Assembly (NCBI RefSeq): GCF_004364555.1
Contig: NZ_SOAM01000001.1
Coordinates: 930,001-994,000, forward strand
DNA from: Amnibacterium kyonggiense
Lineage (GTDB): Bacteria; Actinomycetota; Actinomycetes; Actinomycetales; Microbacteriaceae
Length of the DNA: 64,000 nucleotides
Reading direction: 5' to 3'
The notes under the pieces were generated by a model. The model was not told where the DNA came from, did not search any database, and saw only the letters and a list, made by a program, of their open reading frames with translations. The position numbers and the translations under genes are program-made. Shown here one piece after another: positions 8,179 through 16,017 of this stretch. How positions within the stretch are numbered: position 1 is the stretch's first letter; every line of letters starts with the position of its first letter.

Positions 8179-8544
8179 ATGGACCCGGAGGACGTCGCCC
8201 GGCTGACCGCGCTCGAGGAGTCGCTGTGGCGGCCCGAGACGCGCTTCGACCACGAGCACCTCGCCCGTGTCTTCGCGGACGACTTCGACGAGTTCGGGCG
8301 GTCGGGCCGGCACTGGTCGCGGGAGGCCTCGATGGCGACGGAGGCCGAGGCGTTCGAGACGCTGCTGCCGCTGCCCCTGCTGCGCATCCGCTCCCTCGGC
8401 CCGGACGCCGCGCTCCTCACCTATCGGAGCGAGACGACCTACCCGGAGAGCGGGGTGACGCTCGTCGCCAACCGCAGCTCGGTCTGGCAGCGGATCGAGG
8501 GGGAGTGGCGCCTCCGCTTCCACCAGGGGACGCCGACGCGCTGA
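8179..8544 (+). CDS. NTF2-like/SnoaL-like (DUF4440) protein
   Basis: A compact 121-residue cone-shaped NTF2-like fold. The N-terminus EDVARLTALEESLWRPETR, the FADDFDEFGRSGR turn and the C-terminal SSVWQRIEGEWRLRFHQGTP are typical for DUF4440. Such proteins are dimeric pocket proteins without a fixed activity. The ATG at 8179 is preceded both by GGAGG and, 6 bases upstream, by CAGTCT (8167-8172). It ends 10 bases from the convergent LuxR gene. Confidence 0.85.
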   Translation: MDPEDVARLTALEESLWRPETRFDHEHLARVFADDFDEFGRSGRHWSREASMATEAEAFETLLPLPLLRIRSLGPDAALLTYRSETTYPESGVTLVANRSSVWQRIEGEWRLRFHQGTPTR

Positions 8545-8554
8545 CGCGCGCGGG

Positions 8555-9124
8555 TCAGGCGGTGGCGCGGGCCCACCGCGCGGCGGCGTCCGCCCGGCTC
8601 CGCGCACCGAGCTTCGAGCGGATGTGCTCCACGTGCTTCTCCACCGTGCGCGCCTCGATGAAGAGGACGTCGGCGATGTCGCGGTTCGTGCGGCCGTCCG
8701 CGACGAGCGCGAGCACCTCCCGCTCCCGGTGCGTCAGCACGGCGAGCGCCGTGACCTGCTCGCGATGCGCGGCGCGGAGGCGCACGTGGTCCGCGGCGGC
8801 GCCCAGCACCGGTCCGACCAGCGCCGCGACCGCGACATCCCGGCCGGAGAACGCCTTCCGCTTCCGGCCCAGGACCAGACCGATCAGCACCTCGCCGCCG
8901 CCCGGGGTGCGGATCGCGAGCCGGTGGTGCAGGCCCGCGGCCTCCCGCTCGCCGCCCGCGGAGCCGACCACGTCCAGGGCGTCGAAGGGGATCAGGTCGC
9001 CGGTCCATCGCCGCACCGCGGTGCCGAGCGCGCGGAGGTCCGGGGCCTCGTGCAGCGCCGGGAGCCCCGCGACGAGTGCGCGCGCATCGAAGGCGGTGAG
9101 CTCTGCGTGGTCGGCGGGTCGCAT
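8555..9124 (-). CDS. LuxR-family regulator with C-terminal HTH
   Basis: About 189 residues. The last 65 form a GerE/LuxR helix-turn-helix: LTHREREVLALVADGRTNRD then TVEKHVEHIRSKLG. The first 115 residues resemble a degenerate GAF-like sensory region and lack the aspartate pocket of a response-regulator receiver, so this is not a classical two-component regulator. The ATG at 9124 was chosen over a longer in-frame extension without conservation. It is divergent from the secreted beta-propeller gene at 9349; the 224 bases between them hold both promoters and no gene. Confidence 0.85.
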   Translation of the reverse strand: MRPADHAELTAFDARALVAGLPALHEAPDLRALGTAVRRWTGDLIPFDALDVVGSAGGEREAAGLHHRLAIRTPGGGEVLIGLVLGRKRKAFSGRDVAVAALVGPVLGAAADHVRLRAAHREQVTALAVLTHREREVLALVADGRTNRDIADVLFIEARTVEKHVEHIRSKLGARSRADAAARWARATA

Positions 9125-9348
9125 CGGTCGGGCGTCCAGACGAGGGGGCGGCGGGTGGCTGGTTGGCGGTTCCGGACCGTACTCCGGCAGTCGCCGGCGG
9201 GCTACCCCCGGACTCCAGGGCACGATCCGTGCACGCCGATGCGGCCCGGACGAATGCGTGTTTTCCCCAATGCGGGCGGTTCGCACGGCGGTGCATCGTG
9301 GCGCTGGGCGTGCCCATCCGACGCCCTCCGACGAGGAAGAAGGAACCA

Positions 9349-10425
9349 GTGTTGAGAATCAGGAGGGCCGCCGCCGTGGCCCTGGTCGCGGGCACCGGGC
9401 TCGCCGCCGTCACCGGGGTCGGCAGTGCCGCCGCCTCGCCGGCCCATCGACCGCACGTCGTGAAGACGCTGCCGGGCGACTACATCGCGCCGCTGCAGTT
9501 CGCCGTCTCGGGCCGCACCGTCGCGGTCGCCGACTCCGGCGCGTCCGCGCTCTACCTCGTCGGGCACCCGAAGCCGATCGCGTTCGGGGGCACGCCGACG
9601 AAGAACCCGGAGGCGAGCGGCGACCTGGCCGGGGTCGACGTCGAGCACGGCCGCATCGGCTACACGCAGAGCAACGCGGACCACACGGACACCCGCTTCA
9701 CCGTGCTGCACCACGGCAAGAAGGTGCTGCAGGTGAGCCTCTCCAGGTACGAGAAGCACCACAACCCGGACGGGCGCATCACGTACGGCTTCACCGACCC
9801 GTCGAAGGTGTCCGACACGTGCCGCGAGCAGATGAAGACCGCGGGACTGGACGTCGTCTACCGGGGGCAGGTCGACTCGCACCCGTACGCGGTCGCCGGG
9901 CTCCGCGACGGCTCCTGGCTGGTGGCCGACGCTGGCGGCAACGACATCCTCCGGATCTCGCAGCGGGGCCACGTGTCGACCGTCGCCGTGCTGCCGCCGC
10001 AGACCGTGACGATCGGCTCCGAGCTCGCGGGACGGTTCGGCGTCACGGCCTGCATCGGGCTCCGCTACCGCTTCGAGGCCGTCCCCACGGATGTCGAGGT
10101 GTCGAAGGGCGGGATCTGGGCGACGACCCTGCCCGGCGGCGCGGGTGGGCTCGGCAGCGTGTACCGGGTCGGCTGGAGCGGCTGGACGCACCGCGTCGCG
10201 ACGGGCTTCGCCGAGGCGACGAACCTCGCCGTCTCGCCGTCCGGCCGCATCTACGTCGTGCAGCTCGGCCAGGGCGTCTTCACGCCGACGAAGCACGGCC
10301 CGAAGCTCGTCGCGGCGCTGCCCGGCGCAGCGGCGGTCGAGTGGGCGAACGGGCGGCTGTACGCCTCCACGGCGCCCGCGGTGACCGGCGGGACCGGTCC
10401 GGGGCACGTCGTCGTCCTCAAGTGA
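9349..10425 (+). CDS. Secreted ScyD/ScyE family beta-propeller protein
   Basis: A 358-residue exported protein. A Sec signal peptide (RIRRAAAVALVAGTGLAAVTG, cut after ...AAASPA) is followed by a propeller-like domain with repeating blade motifs such as GLRDGSWLVADAGGNDILRI and NLAVSPSGRIYVVQLGQG, the pattern of the ScyD/ScyE family. Actinobacterial members are extracellular and of unknown function; scytonemin synthesis is known only for the cyanobacterial ones. Two Cys (SDTCRE, TACIG) may pair. The GTG at 9349 has AAGGAA upstream. A strong terminator follows directly. Confidence 0.85.
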   Translation: MLRIRRAAAVALVAGTGLAAVTGVGSAAASPAHRPHVVKTLPGDYIAPLQFAVSGRTVAVADSGASALYLVGHPKPIAFGGTPTKNPEASGDLAGVDVEHGRIGYTQSNADHTDTRFTVLHHGKKVLQVSLSRYEKHHNPDGRITYGFTDPSKVSDTCREQMKTAGLDVVYRGQVDSHPYAVAGLRDGSWLVADAGGNDILRISQRGHVSTVAVLPPQTVTIGSELAGRFGVTACIGLRYRFEAVPTDVEVSKGGIWATTLPGGAGGLGSVYRVGWSGWTHRVATGFAEATNLAVSPSGRIYVVQLGQGVFTPTKHGPKLVAALPGAAAVEWANGRLYASTAPAVTGGTGPGHVVVLK

Positions 10426-10430
10426 ATCGG

Positions 10431-10478
10431 CGGCCGCGGGGCGGGGATCGGACAGTCTCCCCGCCCCGCGGCCGTTCC
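10431..10478 (+). terminator. Rho-independent terminator of the ScyD-like gene
   Basis: A perfect 17-base G+C-rich stem (arms 10431-10447 and 10458-10474) with a 10-base loop lies 5 bases after the stop codon. It is followed by only a weak T tract, as usual in this group. Confidence 0.8.
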
Positions 10479-10528
10479 GGGCTCGCGCCACGCCGAGCGG
10501 CAGCCGCGGTGCGGTGGAAGCCCCGACT

Positions 10529-10534
10529 TACAGT
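10529..10534 (+). promoter_or_regulatory. -10 box (TACAGT) for leaderless helicase-like gene
   Basis: TACAGT is followed by 6 bases and then the GTG at 10541. This decides the start in favour of 10541 over the GTG at 10514, which lies upstream of the box. Confidence 0.55.
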
Positions 10535-10540
10535 GGCGGC

Positions 10541-13500
10541 GTGCTGCACACGGGTGAGACCGAGGAGAAGACGGAGACCGCTCCGACTCGCCTCGTGACC
10601 GGCGCAGGGGGCGGGTCGACGCCCGGTGCGATCAGCACCGGCGACACCCGCTACACGCCGGTCAACGGCGCGGTCGGCGCCTGGGAGCGCTGGCGCGACG
10701 AGCTGCTCCACGTCGGCGGGGTGTCGCCGCTCATCCGGTTCGAGGACTCGGTCCGCACCCGGATCGAGCTGTCCACGACGCACCCGTCCGGCCTCGCCCA
10801 GTTCATCACCGGTAAGACGACGCTGCTGTCGAACCTGATCCGGGACGACATCGCCTTCCGCACGGCCAGCGCCGCGGCGTCCACGCTCACCGCGAAGGCC
10901 GTCGAGCTCGCGGCGACCCGCGGGTTCGACACCATGCACCTCGCGATCGGGCTCGCGGAGTGGCGGTTCGAGAAGCAGGACTTCCGCGGGCCCGTGCTCC
11001 TCCGCCCGCTCGCGATCCGCCGCTACGGCCGCGACTTCGAGCTGCGGCTGAAGGGTGCCCTGCAGCTGAACCCCGGGCTCGTCACGGCGATGCGGGAGCA
11101 GTTCGACATCGAGCTCGATCCGGACGCCTTCGTCGCGCTGGCACTCTCGGCCGGGGCCTTCAAGCCGCAGCCCGTGATCGACCGGCTGCGCGAGCTGACG
11201 AGCCACCTCCAGCGGTTCAGCGTGCAGCCGCGCCTGCTCATCTCCTCCTTCGGCGAGATCGGGCCCGCGCTGCTCGCCGACGCGCAGGACCTGTCGCACC
11301 CCGTCATCGACGCGGTGGCCGGCAACCCGACGGCGATGGCGCGCATCACGGGCGCGGTCGACCGCGTGGACGTCATCCCGCAGGACCAGCGGCCCCCGAC
11401 GCTCGACGGCGCGCTGCTGGACGCGGACCCGGAGCAGGAGGACGCCGTCGCGGAGATCGCGGCCGGGCACCACCTCGCCGTCCACGCGCTGCCCGGCACC
11501 GGCGCGACGCAGACGATCGTCAACGCGATCGGCGCCCTCGTCGCCCAGCACAAGCGCGTGCTCGTCGTCAGCCCCCGCCATGCGACGCTGCGCGCGGTGT
11601 CGACGCGGCTCGCCGACATCGGCCTGCCGGGCCTGACGGCGTCCGCGCGCTCCGTGCGGCGCGACCTCATCCACGCGATCTCGCGCAACGAGAAGGCGGA
11701 GGCCGCCGAGACGGGCGAGGTGGACGAGGCGCTCATCCGCCTCCGCTCCGTGCTGCTCGACTACCGCGCGGCGCTCGGCCGCCGCGACCCGGTGTTGCGC
11801 GTCAGCGTGCTCGACGCGCTGGGGGAGCTCTCGCGGCTCGCTCTGCTGCCGAGCCCGCCCGCGACGACCGCCCGCCTGTCGACGCGCGCCATGGAGGCGC
11901 TCGCGATGGATCGCGGCGCGGTGCAGGAGGACCTGCTGCGCGCCGCCGCGCTCGGCGAGTTCCGGGTCGGACCGATGGACTCGCCCTGGTACGGCTCGAC
12001 CTTCGCCGACGGCCAGAGCGCCGCGCAGGCGCACCAGCTCGCGAAGCGGCTCCACGCCACGGAGGTCCCGCGGCTGCTCGAGCGCGCCGACGCCCTCATC
12101 GCGGGCTCGCGCTTCCGGCCGTTCGGCACGATCCAGGAGCTCGGGGTCTACCTGAAGCTGCTGCTCGACGTCCGCGAGACGCTCGACAAGTTCCAGCCGG
12201 CCGTGTTCGACCGGTCGCTCGGCGAGCTGATCATCGCGACCGGCCCGCGCCGAGACTCCCGCGAGATGTCGAGCGTGAACCGCCGGCGCCTGAAGCGGCT
12301 CGCGAAGGAGTACCTCCGGCCGGGCGTGCACGTCGCCGACCTCAACGACTGGCTGCAGCGCATCCAGCAGCAGCGGGTGCTGTACCAGCGCTTCGTGTCC
12401 GGCGGCATGACGCCGGACGTGCCCGCCGGCATCACCGACGTGTGGACCGAGTACCAGGCCGTCGCCGCGGACCTCGCCGCCCTGGACGAACCGCTCGGGC
12501 TCGCCGGCACCCCCGACTCGCTGCTGCAGGAGCCGATCGACAACGTCGGCGACCGCCTCGCGGCGCTCGCCGCGGACTCGGACGTGCTCGAGAACCTCCA
12601 GGACCGGCAGACCGTGATGGCGCGGCTGAAGGCGCAGGACCTGGCGCCGCTGCTGGAGGACCTCGCGGGCCGGCACGTGCCGCCGGAGCGGGTCGGCGCC
12701 GAGCTCGAGCTCGCGTGGTGGAAGAGCGTCCTGGAGCGCCTCCTCGCCGACGACCCGGCCCTCCTCGGCGCCAACACGACGGTGCTCGACCGGCTCGAGC
12801 AGGACTTCCGCCTCGTCGACGAGGCGCACGCCGGCGCGAACGCCAAGCGGCTCGCCTGGCAGCTCGCGGACTCGTGGCGGCTCGCACTCGCGGACCGGGG
12901 CGCGGAGGCGGAGGCCCTCCGCGCGCTCCTGCAGGCGAAGGTCGACGACGTCTCGGTGCTGCACCGGGAGGCGCCGCACCTGATCAAGCTGCTCGCGCCC
13001 GTGTGGCTCGCGTCGCCCTACGAGGTCCACGCGCTCGGCGAGGTGACGTTCGACACCGTCTTCGTCGTCGACGCGGGAGCGCTGAGCTTCGCGGAGGGGC
13101 TCGGGGCGGTCCGGCGGGCGAAGCAGGTCGTCGTCTTCGGCGACCCCGTCACGCAGACGCCGATGCCGTTCGACATCGCGATCCGCGAGACCGAGCACGA
13201 GCCGGAGACGCAGAGGCGCCTCGACGACCGGCACGCGGACAGCGTCTTCTCCCGGCTCGCCGCCCTCGTCCCGTCGGTCGAGCTCACCACGAGCTACCGG
13301 GCCGGCGGCGAGGACCTCGCCGAGCTCGTGAACCGGCGCTTCTACGACGGCCGCATCGAGAGCGTGCCCTGGGCCGGCACCTTCCTCGGGCACGGCAGCC
13401 TCGTGCTCGACTACGTCGACAACGGCCATGGCCTGCCCGACGCGGAGAGCGGCACGGTCGAGGCCGTCGAGGCCGAGGTGCAGCGGGTCGTCGAGCGCGT

Positions 13501-14287
13501 GCTCGATCACGCGTCGAGCCGGCCGCGCGAGTCGCTGATGGTGATCTCCGGCAGCGCGAAGCATGCGATCCGGGTGCAGCAGGCCGTGATGAAGGCGCTG
13601 GTGCGCCGCGGCGACGTCACCGAGTTCTTCACGCGCGACCAGGCGGAGCCGTTCATCGTCGTGACGCTCGCGGAGGCCGTCGGACACAGCCGCGACCGGG
13701 TCATCCTGTCGGTCGGCTTCGGGCGGACCCCGCACGGCCGCACGCTGTCGCAGCTCGGGCCGCTCGCGCGTCCGGGCGGGGAGCGGCTGCTTGCGGCCGC
13801 GGTGACGCGGGCGCGCCGGTCGCTCGCCATCGTGTCCTGCTTCCGGCCGGACGACCTCGACGGCGACCGCATGCCGCCCGGCGTGCTCGCCCTCCGTCGA
13901 CTCCTCGCCGACGCCGAGGGGCGGATCGAGGCCGACGTCATCGACGACGACCGCGACGCGATGCTCGTCGACCTCGCCCGGCGCCTCCGCGCCCTCGGCA
14001 TGAAGGCGGCGCTCGGCTACCACGGGAAGCTCGGGCTCGTCGCGTCGTACGGCGCGCGGGCGATCACCGTCGAGACCGACGCGGCGCTGCAGGGCACGAG
14101 CCTGCGGCAGGGCCTCCGGCTGCGGCCCGAGACCCTGAAGCGGCTGGGCTGGCACTACCTCCGCGTCCACAGCTTCGACCTGTTCAGCGACCCGGACGCG
14201 ATCGCCGGCCGGATCGCGATCGCGCTCGGCGCGCGCGAGCCGTCGCCGCTCACGACGACGCTGCCGGTGATCGAGGTCCGCCCCTGA
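10541..14287 (+). CDS. Helicase-like protein, SF1 Upf1/DUF4011-REase_MTES_1575 architecture, degenerate motifs
   Basis: A 1248-residue protein with the layout of large actinobacterial SF1 helicases that end in a restriction-endonuclease-like domain. The catalytic residues are missing throughout. The Walker A loop reads LPGTGATQT (317-325), with Ala322 where Lys is required. Walker B reads VFVVDAGA, with Ala845 replacing Glu. The sensor GDPKQL-type motif is GDPVTQTP, and the QGDERD motif is VGHSRD. The C-terminal nuclease domain keeps VETDA and the LGWHYLRVHSFDLF tail, but the usual IDLA aspartate is replaced (LGLVAS). The frame is intact over 3.7 kb, so it is a maintained pseudoenzyme rather than a decaying gene. 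A 61-codon gene follows with overlap. Confidence 0.8.
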   Translation: MLHTGETEEKTETAPTRLVTGAGGGSTPGAISTGDTRYTPVNGAVGAWERWRDELLHVGGVSPLIRFEDSVRTRIELSTTHPSGLAQFITGKTTLLSNLIRDDIAFRTASAAASTLTAKAVELAATRGFDTMHLAIGLAEWRFEKQDFRGPVLLRPLAIRRYGRDFELRLKGALQLNPGLVTAMREQFDIELDPDAFVALALSAGAFKPQPVIDRLRELTSHLQRFSVQPRLLISSFGEIGPALLADAQDLSHPVIDAVAGNPTAMARITGAVDRVDVIPQDQRPPTLDGALLDADPEQEDAVAEIAAGHHLAVHALPGTGATQTIVNAIGALVAQHKRVLVVSPRHATLRAVSTRLADIGLPGLTASARSVRRDLIHAISRNEKAEAAETGEVDEALIRLRSVLLDYRAALGRRDPVLRVSVLDALGELSRLALLPSPPATTARLSTRAMEALAMDRGAVQEDLLRAAALGEFRVGPMDSPWYGSTFADGQSAAQAHQLAKRLHATEVPRLLERADALIAGSRFRPFGTIQELGVYLKLLLDVRETLDKFQPAVFDRSLGELIIATGPRRDSREMSSVNRRRLKRLAKEYLRPGVHVADLNDWLQRIQQQRVLYQRFVSGGMTPDVPAGITDVWTEYQAVAADLAALDEPLGLAGTPDSLLQEPIDNVGDRLAALAADSDVLENLQDRQTVMARLKAQDLAPLLEDLAGRHVPPERVGAELELAWWKSVLERLLADDPALLGANTTVLDRLEQDFRLVDEAHAGANAKRLAWQLADSWRLALADRGAEAEALRALLQAKVDDVSVLHREAPHLIKLLAPVWLASPYEVHALGEVTFDTVFVVDAGALSFAEGLGAVRRAKQVVVFGDPVTQTPMPFDIAIRETEHEPETQRRLDDRHADSVFSRLAALVPSVELTTSYRAGGEDLAELVNRRFYDGRIESVPWAGTFLGHGSLVLDYVDNGHGLPDAESGTVEAVEAEVQRVVERVLDHASSRPRESLMVISGSAKHAIRVQQAVMKALVRRGDVTEFFTRDQAEPFIVVTLAEAVGHSRDRVILSVGFGRTPHGRTLSQLGPLARPGGERLLAAAVTRARRSLAIVSCFRPDDLDGDRMPPGVLALRRLLADAEGRIEADVIDDDRDAMLVDLARRLRALGMKAALGYHGKLGLVASYGARAITVETDAALQGTSLRQGLRLRPETLKRLGWHYLRVHSFDLFSDPDAIAGRIAIALGAREPSPLTTTLPVIEVRP

Positions 14288-14469
14288 GCGAGCCACGCCG
14301 TCGGCACCGCCGTGTCCGGACCGAGCCGGTCCCGGGTTCCGATCCGACCCCGTCGTCGGGGGAGCGCGCGGCGGAGGACGAGCCGTCCTCCTGGGGCGAC
14401 GCCGCGCCGAGCCCGGACAGCGCGAACGACGCCCGCCTGAAGGCGGACAAGCCGCCCCACTGGGGCTGA
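14284..14469 (+). CDS. Small basic/acidic protein ending in PPHWG, CTG start
   Basis: A 61-residue protein: basic N-terminus (SEPRRRHRRVR), Pro/Ser/Glu-rich middle, and a C-terminus NDARLKADKPPHWG that I recognise as a recurrent ending of small Microbacteriaceae proteins. No ATG, GTG or TTG occurs in frame before the homologous part; the only candidate is CTG at 14284, which overlaps the helicase stop as CTGA in the same way GTGA overlaps do elsewhere here. Function unknown. The gene is short enough to be missed by automatic callers because of its start. Confidence 0.5.
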   Translation: MSEPRRRHRRVRTEPVPGSDPTPSSGERAAEDEPSSWGDAAPSPDSANDARLKADKPPHWG

Positions 14470-14475
14470 GCACCT

Positions 14476-14547
14476 CGCTGCGGGGGCTCCGCGCGGCTGA
14501 TGGGGCGGCGCGCACCGCCCCGGCAGCCGCGGGGAGCCCCCGCAGCG
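14476..14547. terminator. Bidirectional nested hairpin between helicase operon and mscL
   Basis: Perfect 15-base outer arms (14476-14490 and 14533-14547) enclose two further complementary pairs (around 14493-14499/14524-14530 and 14502-14508/14515-14521). It sits between two convergent genes and would terminate both. Confidence 0.7.
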
Positions 14548-14558
14548 GAGTGGGTCGG

Positions 14559-14996
14559 TCAGTCCTGGTTCAGGATGCGCTTGTCGCCGACCCGCTGCTG
14601 GCCCTCGAGGAGGTCGCGGATCTGCGCGAGCAGGTCCAGCTCCGTCGGGGGAGCGGGCGTGTCGGAGACGGGCTCGGCGGGCTTCTGGAACGCGCGCTTC
14701 AGGAGCGCGTTCATCGGGACGACGAACACGAAGTAGACGACCAGGGCGGTGATGAGGAACGTGATCACCGCCGCGAGGACGGCGCCGAACTTCAGCTCCG
14801 CGACCCCGGAGGTCAGCGGGATCCTGACGATGCCCGTCGCCGCCAGGTCCTTCGCGTTGAAGAGCGCGCCGATCAGCGGCGTGAAGATGTTCGTGACCAC
14901 CGCTCCGACGATCGCCGTGAACGCTGCTCCGATCACCACCGCGACCGCGAGGTCCATGACGTTGCCGCGGAGGATGAACTCTTTGAAACCCTTCAT
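14559..14996 (-). CDS. mscL: Large-conductance mechanosensitive channel MscL
   Basis: 145 residues, the normal family size. It opens under membrane tension and releases solutes during hypo-osmotic shock, as a homopentamer in the cytoplasmic membrane. The N-terminal amphipathic helix and pore helix read MKGFKEFILRGNVMDLAVAV, with the second helix at about residues 70-95 and a C-terminal bundle helix LDLLAQIRDLL. A TAGACA box lies 6 bases before the ATG, so the message may be leaderless. It is transcribed away from fmdB in the same direction. Confidence 0.97.
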   Translation of the reverse strand: MKGFKEFILRGNVMDLAVAVVIGAAFTAIVGAVVTNIFTPLIGALFNAKDLAATGIVRIPLTSGVAELKFGAVLAAVITFLITALVVYFVFVVPMNALLKRAFQKPAEPVSDTPAPPTELDLLAQIRDLLEGQQRVGDKRILNQD

Positions 14997-15039
14997 GCGC
15001 CCTGTCTAGCAGCGGCGCGTTCCCGGCAGGGGACGGAGT

Positions 15040-15360
15040 TCAAGCGGAGGACGAGGACGACCCGGAGGACGCGCTCGACGAGGCCGCCGGCTTCGCCGCG
15101 CCGGCGTCGGACTTCGCGGCCGCCGGCTTCGCGGAGTCGCCCTTCGACTCGGCCGGCTTCGCGGCCGCGCCGTCGCCCGACCCCGCGCGGGAGTCCGTGC
15201 GGTAGAAGCCGGAGCCGTTGAAGGTCACACCGATCGACCCGTACTGCTTCCGGAGGGCGCCGCCGCAGACCGGGCACTCGGTGAGGGGCGCGTCGCTGAA
15301 CTCCTGGTGCACCTCGAGCGGGGTGCCGCAGTCGCGGCACTTGTAGGCGTACACGGGCAT
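15040..15360 (-). CDS. FmdB family zinc-ribbon protein
   Basis: A 106-residue protein. Residues 1-45 form a zinc ribbon with two CxxC pairs, CRDCG and CPVCGG, in the FmdB/CxxC_CxxC_SSSS arrangement. The rest is a low-complexity Ala/Lys/Ser tail ending in a serine run. Homologues are linked to formamidase expression in methylotrophs, but the role in actinobacteria is unknown. It starts 6 bases after the cyclo-ligase stop and is probably co-transcribed with it. Confidence 0.9.
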   Translation of the reverse strand: MPVYAYKCRDCGTPLEVHQEFSDAPLTECPVCGGALRKQYGSIGVTFNGSGFYRTDSRAGSGDGAAAKPAESKGDSAKPAAAKSDAGAAKPAASSSASSGSSSSSA

Positions 15361-15366
15361 GGGCGG

Positions 15367-15978
15367 TCAGATCCTCCGTCGGCGGGCGGAGCGGGTGGAG
15401 AACTCCACGGTCCTCGTCGGGGTCACGACGCCGTCGATGGCCTGGTCGTGCCGTTCTCTCGGCACCTCGTCCACCAGCTCGGAGTCGAAGAGTACCCCGT
15501 ACACCGGCGGGCACCGCTCCATCGACCCGAGCGTCTTGTCGTAGTAGCCGCGTCCCCAGCCGAGGCGCATCCCGGACCGGTCGACGGAGGCCGCGGGGAC
15601 GACGATCAGGTCGACGTCGTTGATCGCGATCGGGCCGAGCAGCTCGCCGACGGGCTCGGGCGTCCCGGCGAGGCCGGTCACCTCCTCCTCGTCGTCCGTG
15701 GCGGTCGTCCAGTCGAGCAGCCCGTCGGTGCGGGTGATGGGGAACAGCACCCGGATGCCGGCGTCCCGCGCCCAGTTCACGAACGGCCGCGTGTCCGGCT
15801 CGTCGGTCGCGGACAGGTAGCAGGAGACCGATCGTGCGCCGACCTGCCGGGTCAGCGCGATGAGGTGCTCGGTGATCCCGGCGGCCGCTGCGGCGCGCTC
15901 GTCGCGGGTGAGATTCCGGCGCCGCTCGCGCAGCTCGGCGCGGAGTGCCCGTTTCTGGGGTGCGAGATCGCCCGTCAT
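15367..15978 (-). CDS. 5-formyltetrahydrofolate cyclo-ligase
   Basis: 203 residues, the usual length. It converts 5-formyl-THF and ATP to 5,10-methenyl-THF, recycling folate in the cytosol. The N-terminal KRALRAELRERRRNL segment contributes the nucleotide-binding Lys/Arg residues and the family signature RLGWGRGYYDK is near residue 140. The start is supported by a TAGAAT box exactly 6 bases upstream (15985-15990). It is divergent from galU with only 39 bases between the two start codons and is followed by fmdB. Confidence 0.93.
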   Translation of the reverse strand: MTGDLAPQKRALRAELRERRRNLTRDERAAAAAGITEHLIALTRQVGARSVSCYLSATDEPDTRPFVNWARDAGIRVLFPITRTDGLLDWTTATDDEEEVTGLAGTPEPVGELLGPIAINDVDLIVVPAASVDRSGMRLGWGRGYYDKTLGSMERCPPVYGVLFDSELVDEVPRERHDQAIDGVVTPTRTVEFSTRSARRRRI

Positions 15979-15984
15979 GGCCCG

Positions 15985-15990
15985 ATTCTA
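15985..15990 (-). promoter_or_regulatory. -10 box (TAGAAT), leaderless cyclo-ligase transcript
   Basis: TAGAAT followed by CGGGCC and the ATG. This is one of the best matches to the TANNNT-N6-start pattern in the window. Confidence 0.65.
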
Positions 15991-16005
15991 GGAAGAGCGT
16001 CCGGA

Positions 16006-16011
16006 TAGCCT
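16006..16011 (+). promoter_or_regulatory. -10 box (TAGCCT), leaderless galU transcript
   Basis: TAGCCT, 6 bases, then the galU ATG at 16018. The divergent -10 boxes of galU and the cyclo-ligase gene are only 15 bases apart, so both promoters share the same short region. Confidence 0.6.
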
Positions 16012-16017
16012 GAGCCC

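Noticed and set aside
8555-9124. Two-component response regulator
   Set aside because: Only the LuxR-type HTH is present; the N-terminal part has no phosphorylatable Asp arrangement and there is no sensor kinase beside it.
10418-14515. A 1365-codon open frame on the minus strand opposite the helicase-like gene, and many similar long frames elsewhere
   Set aside because: In DNA this rich in G+C, antisense frames stay open by codon bias. The translations are Arg/Pro/Gly/Asp-rich with no domain, and the opposite strand has a recognisable protein.
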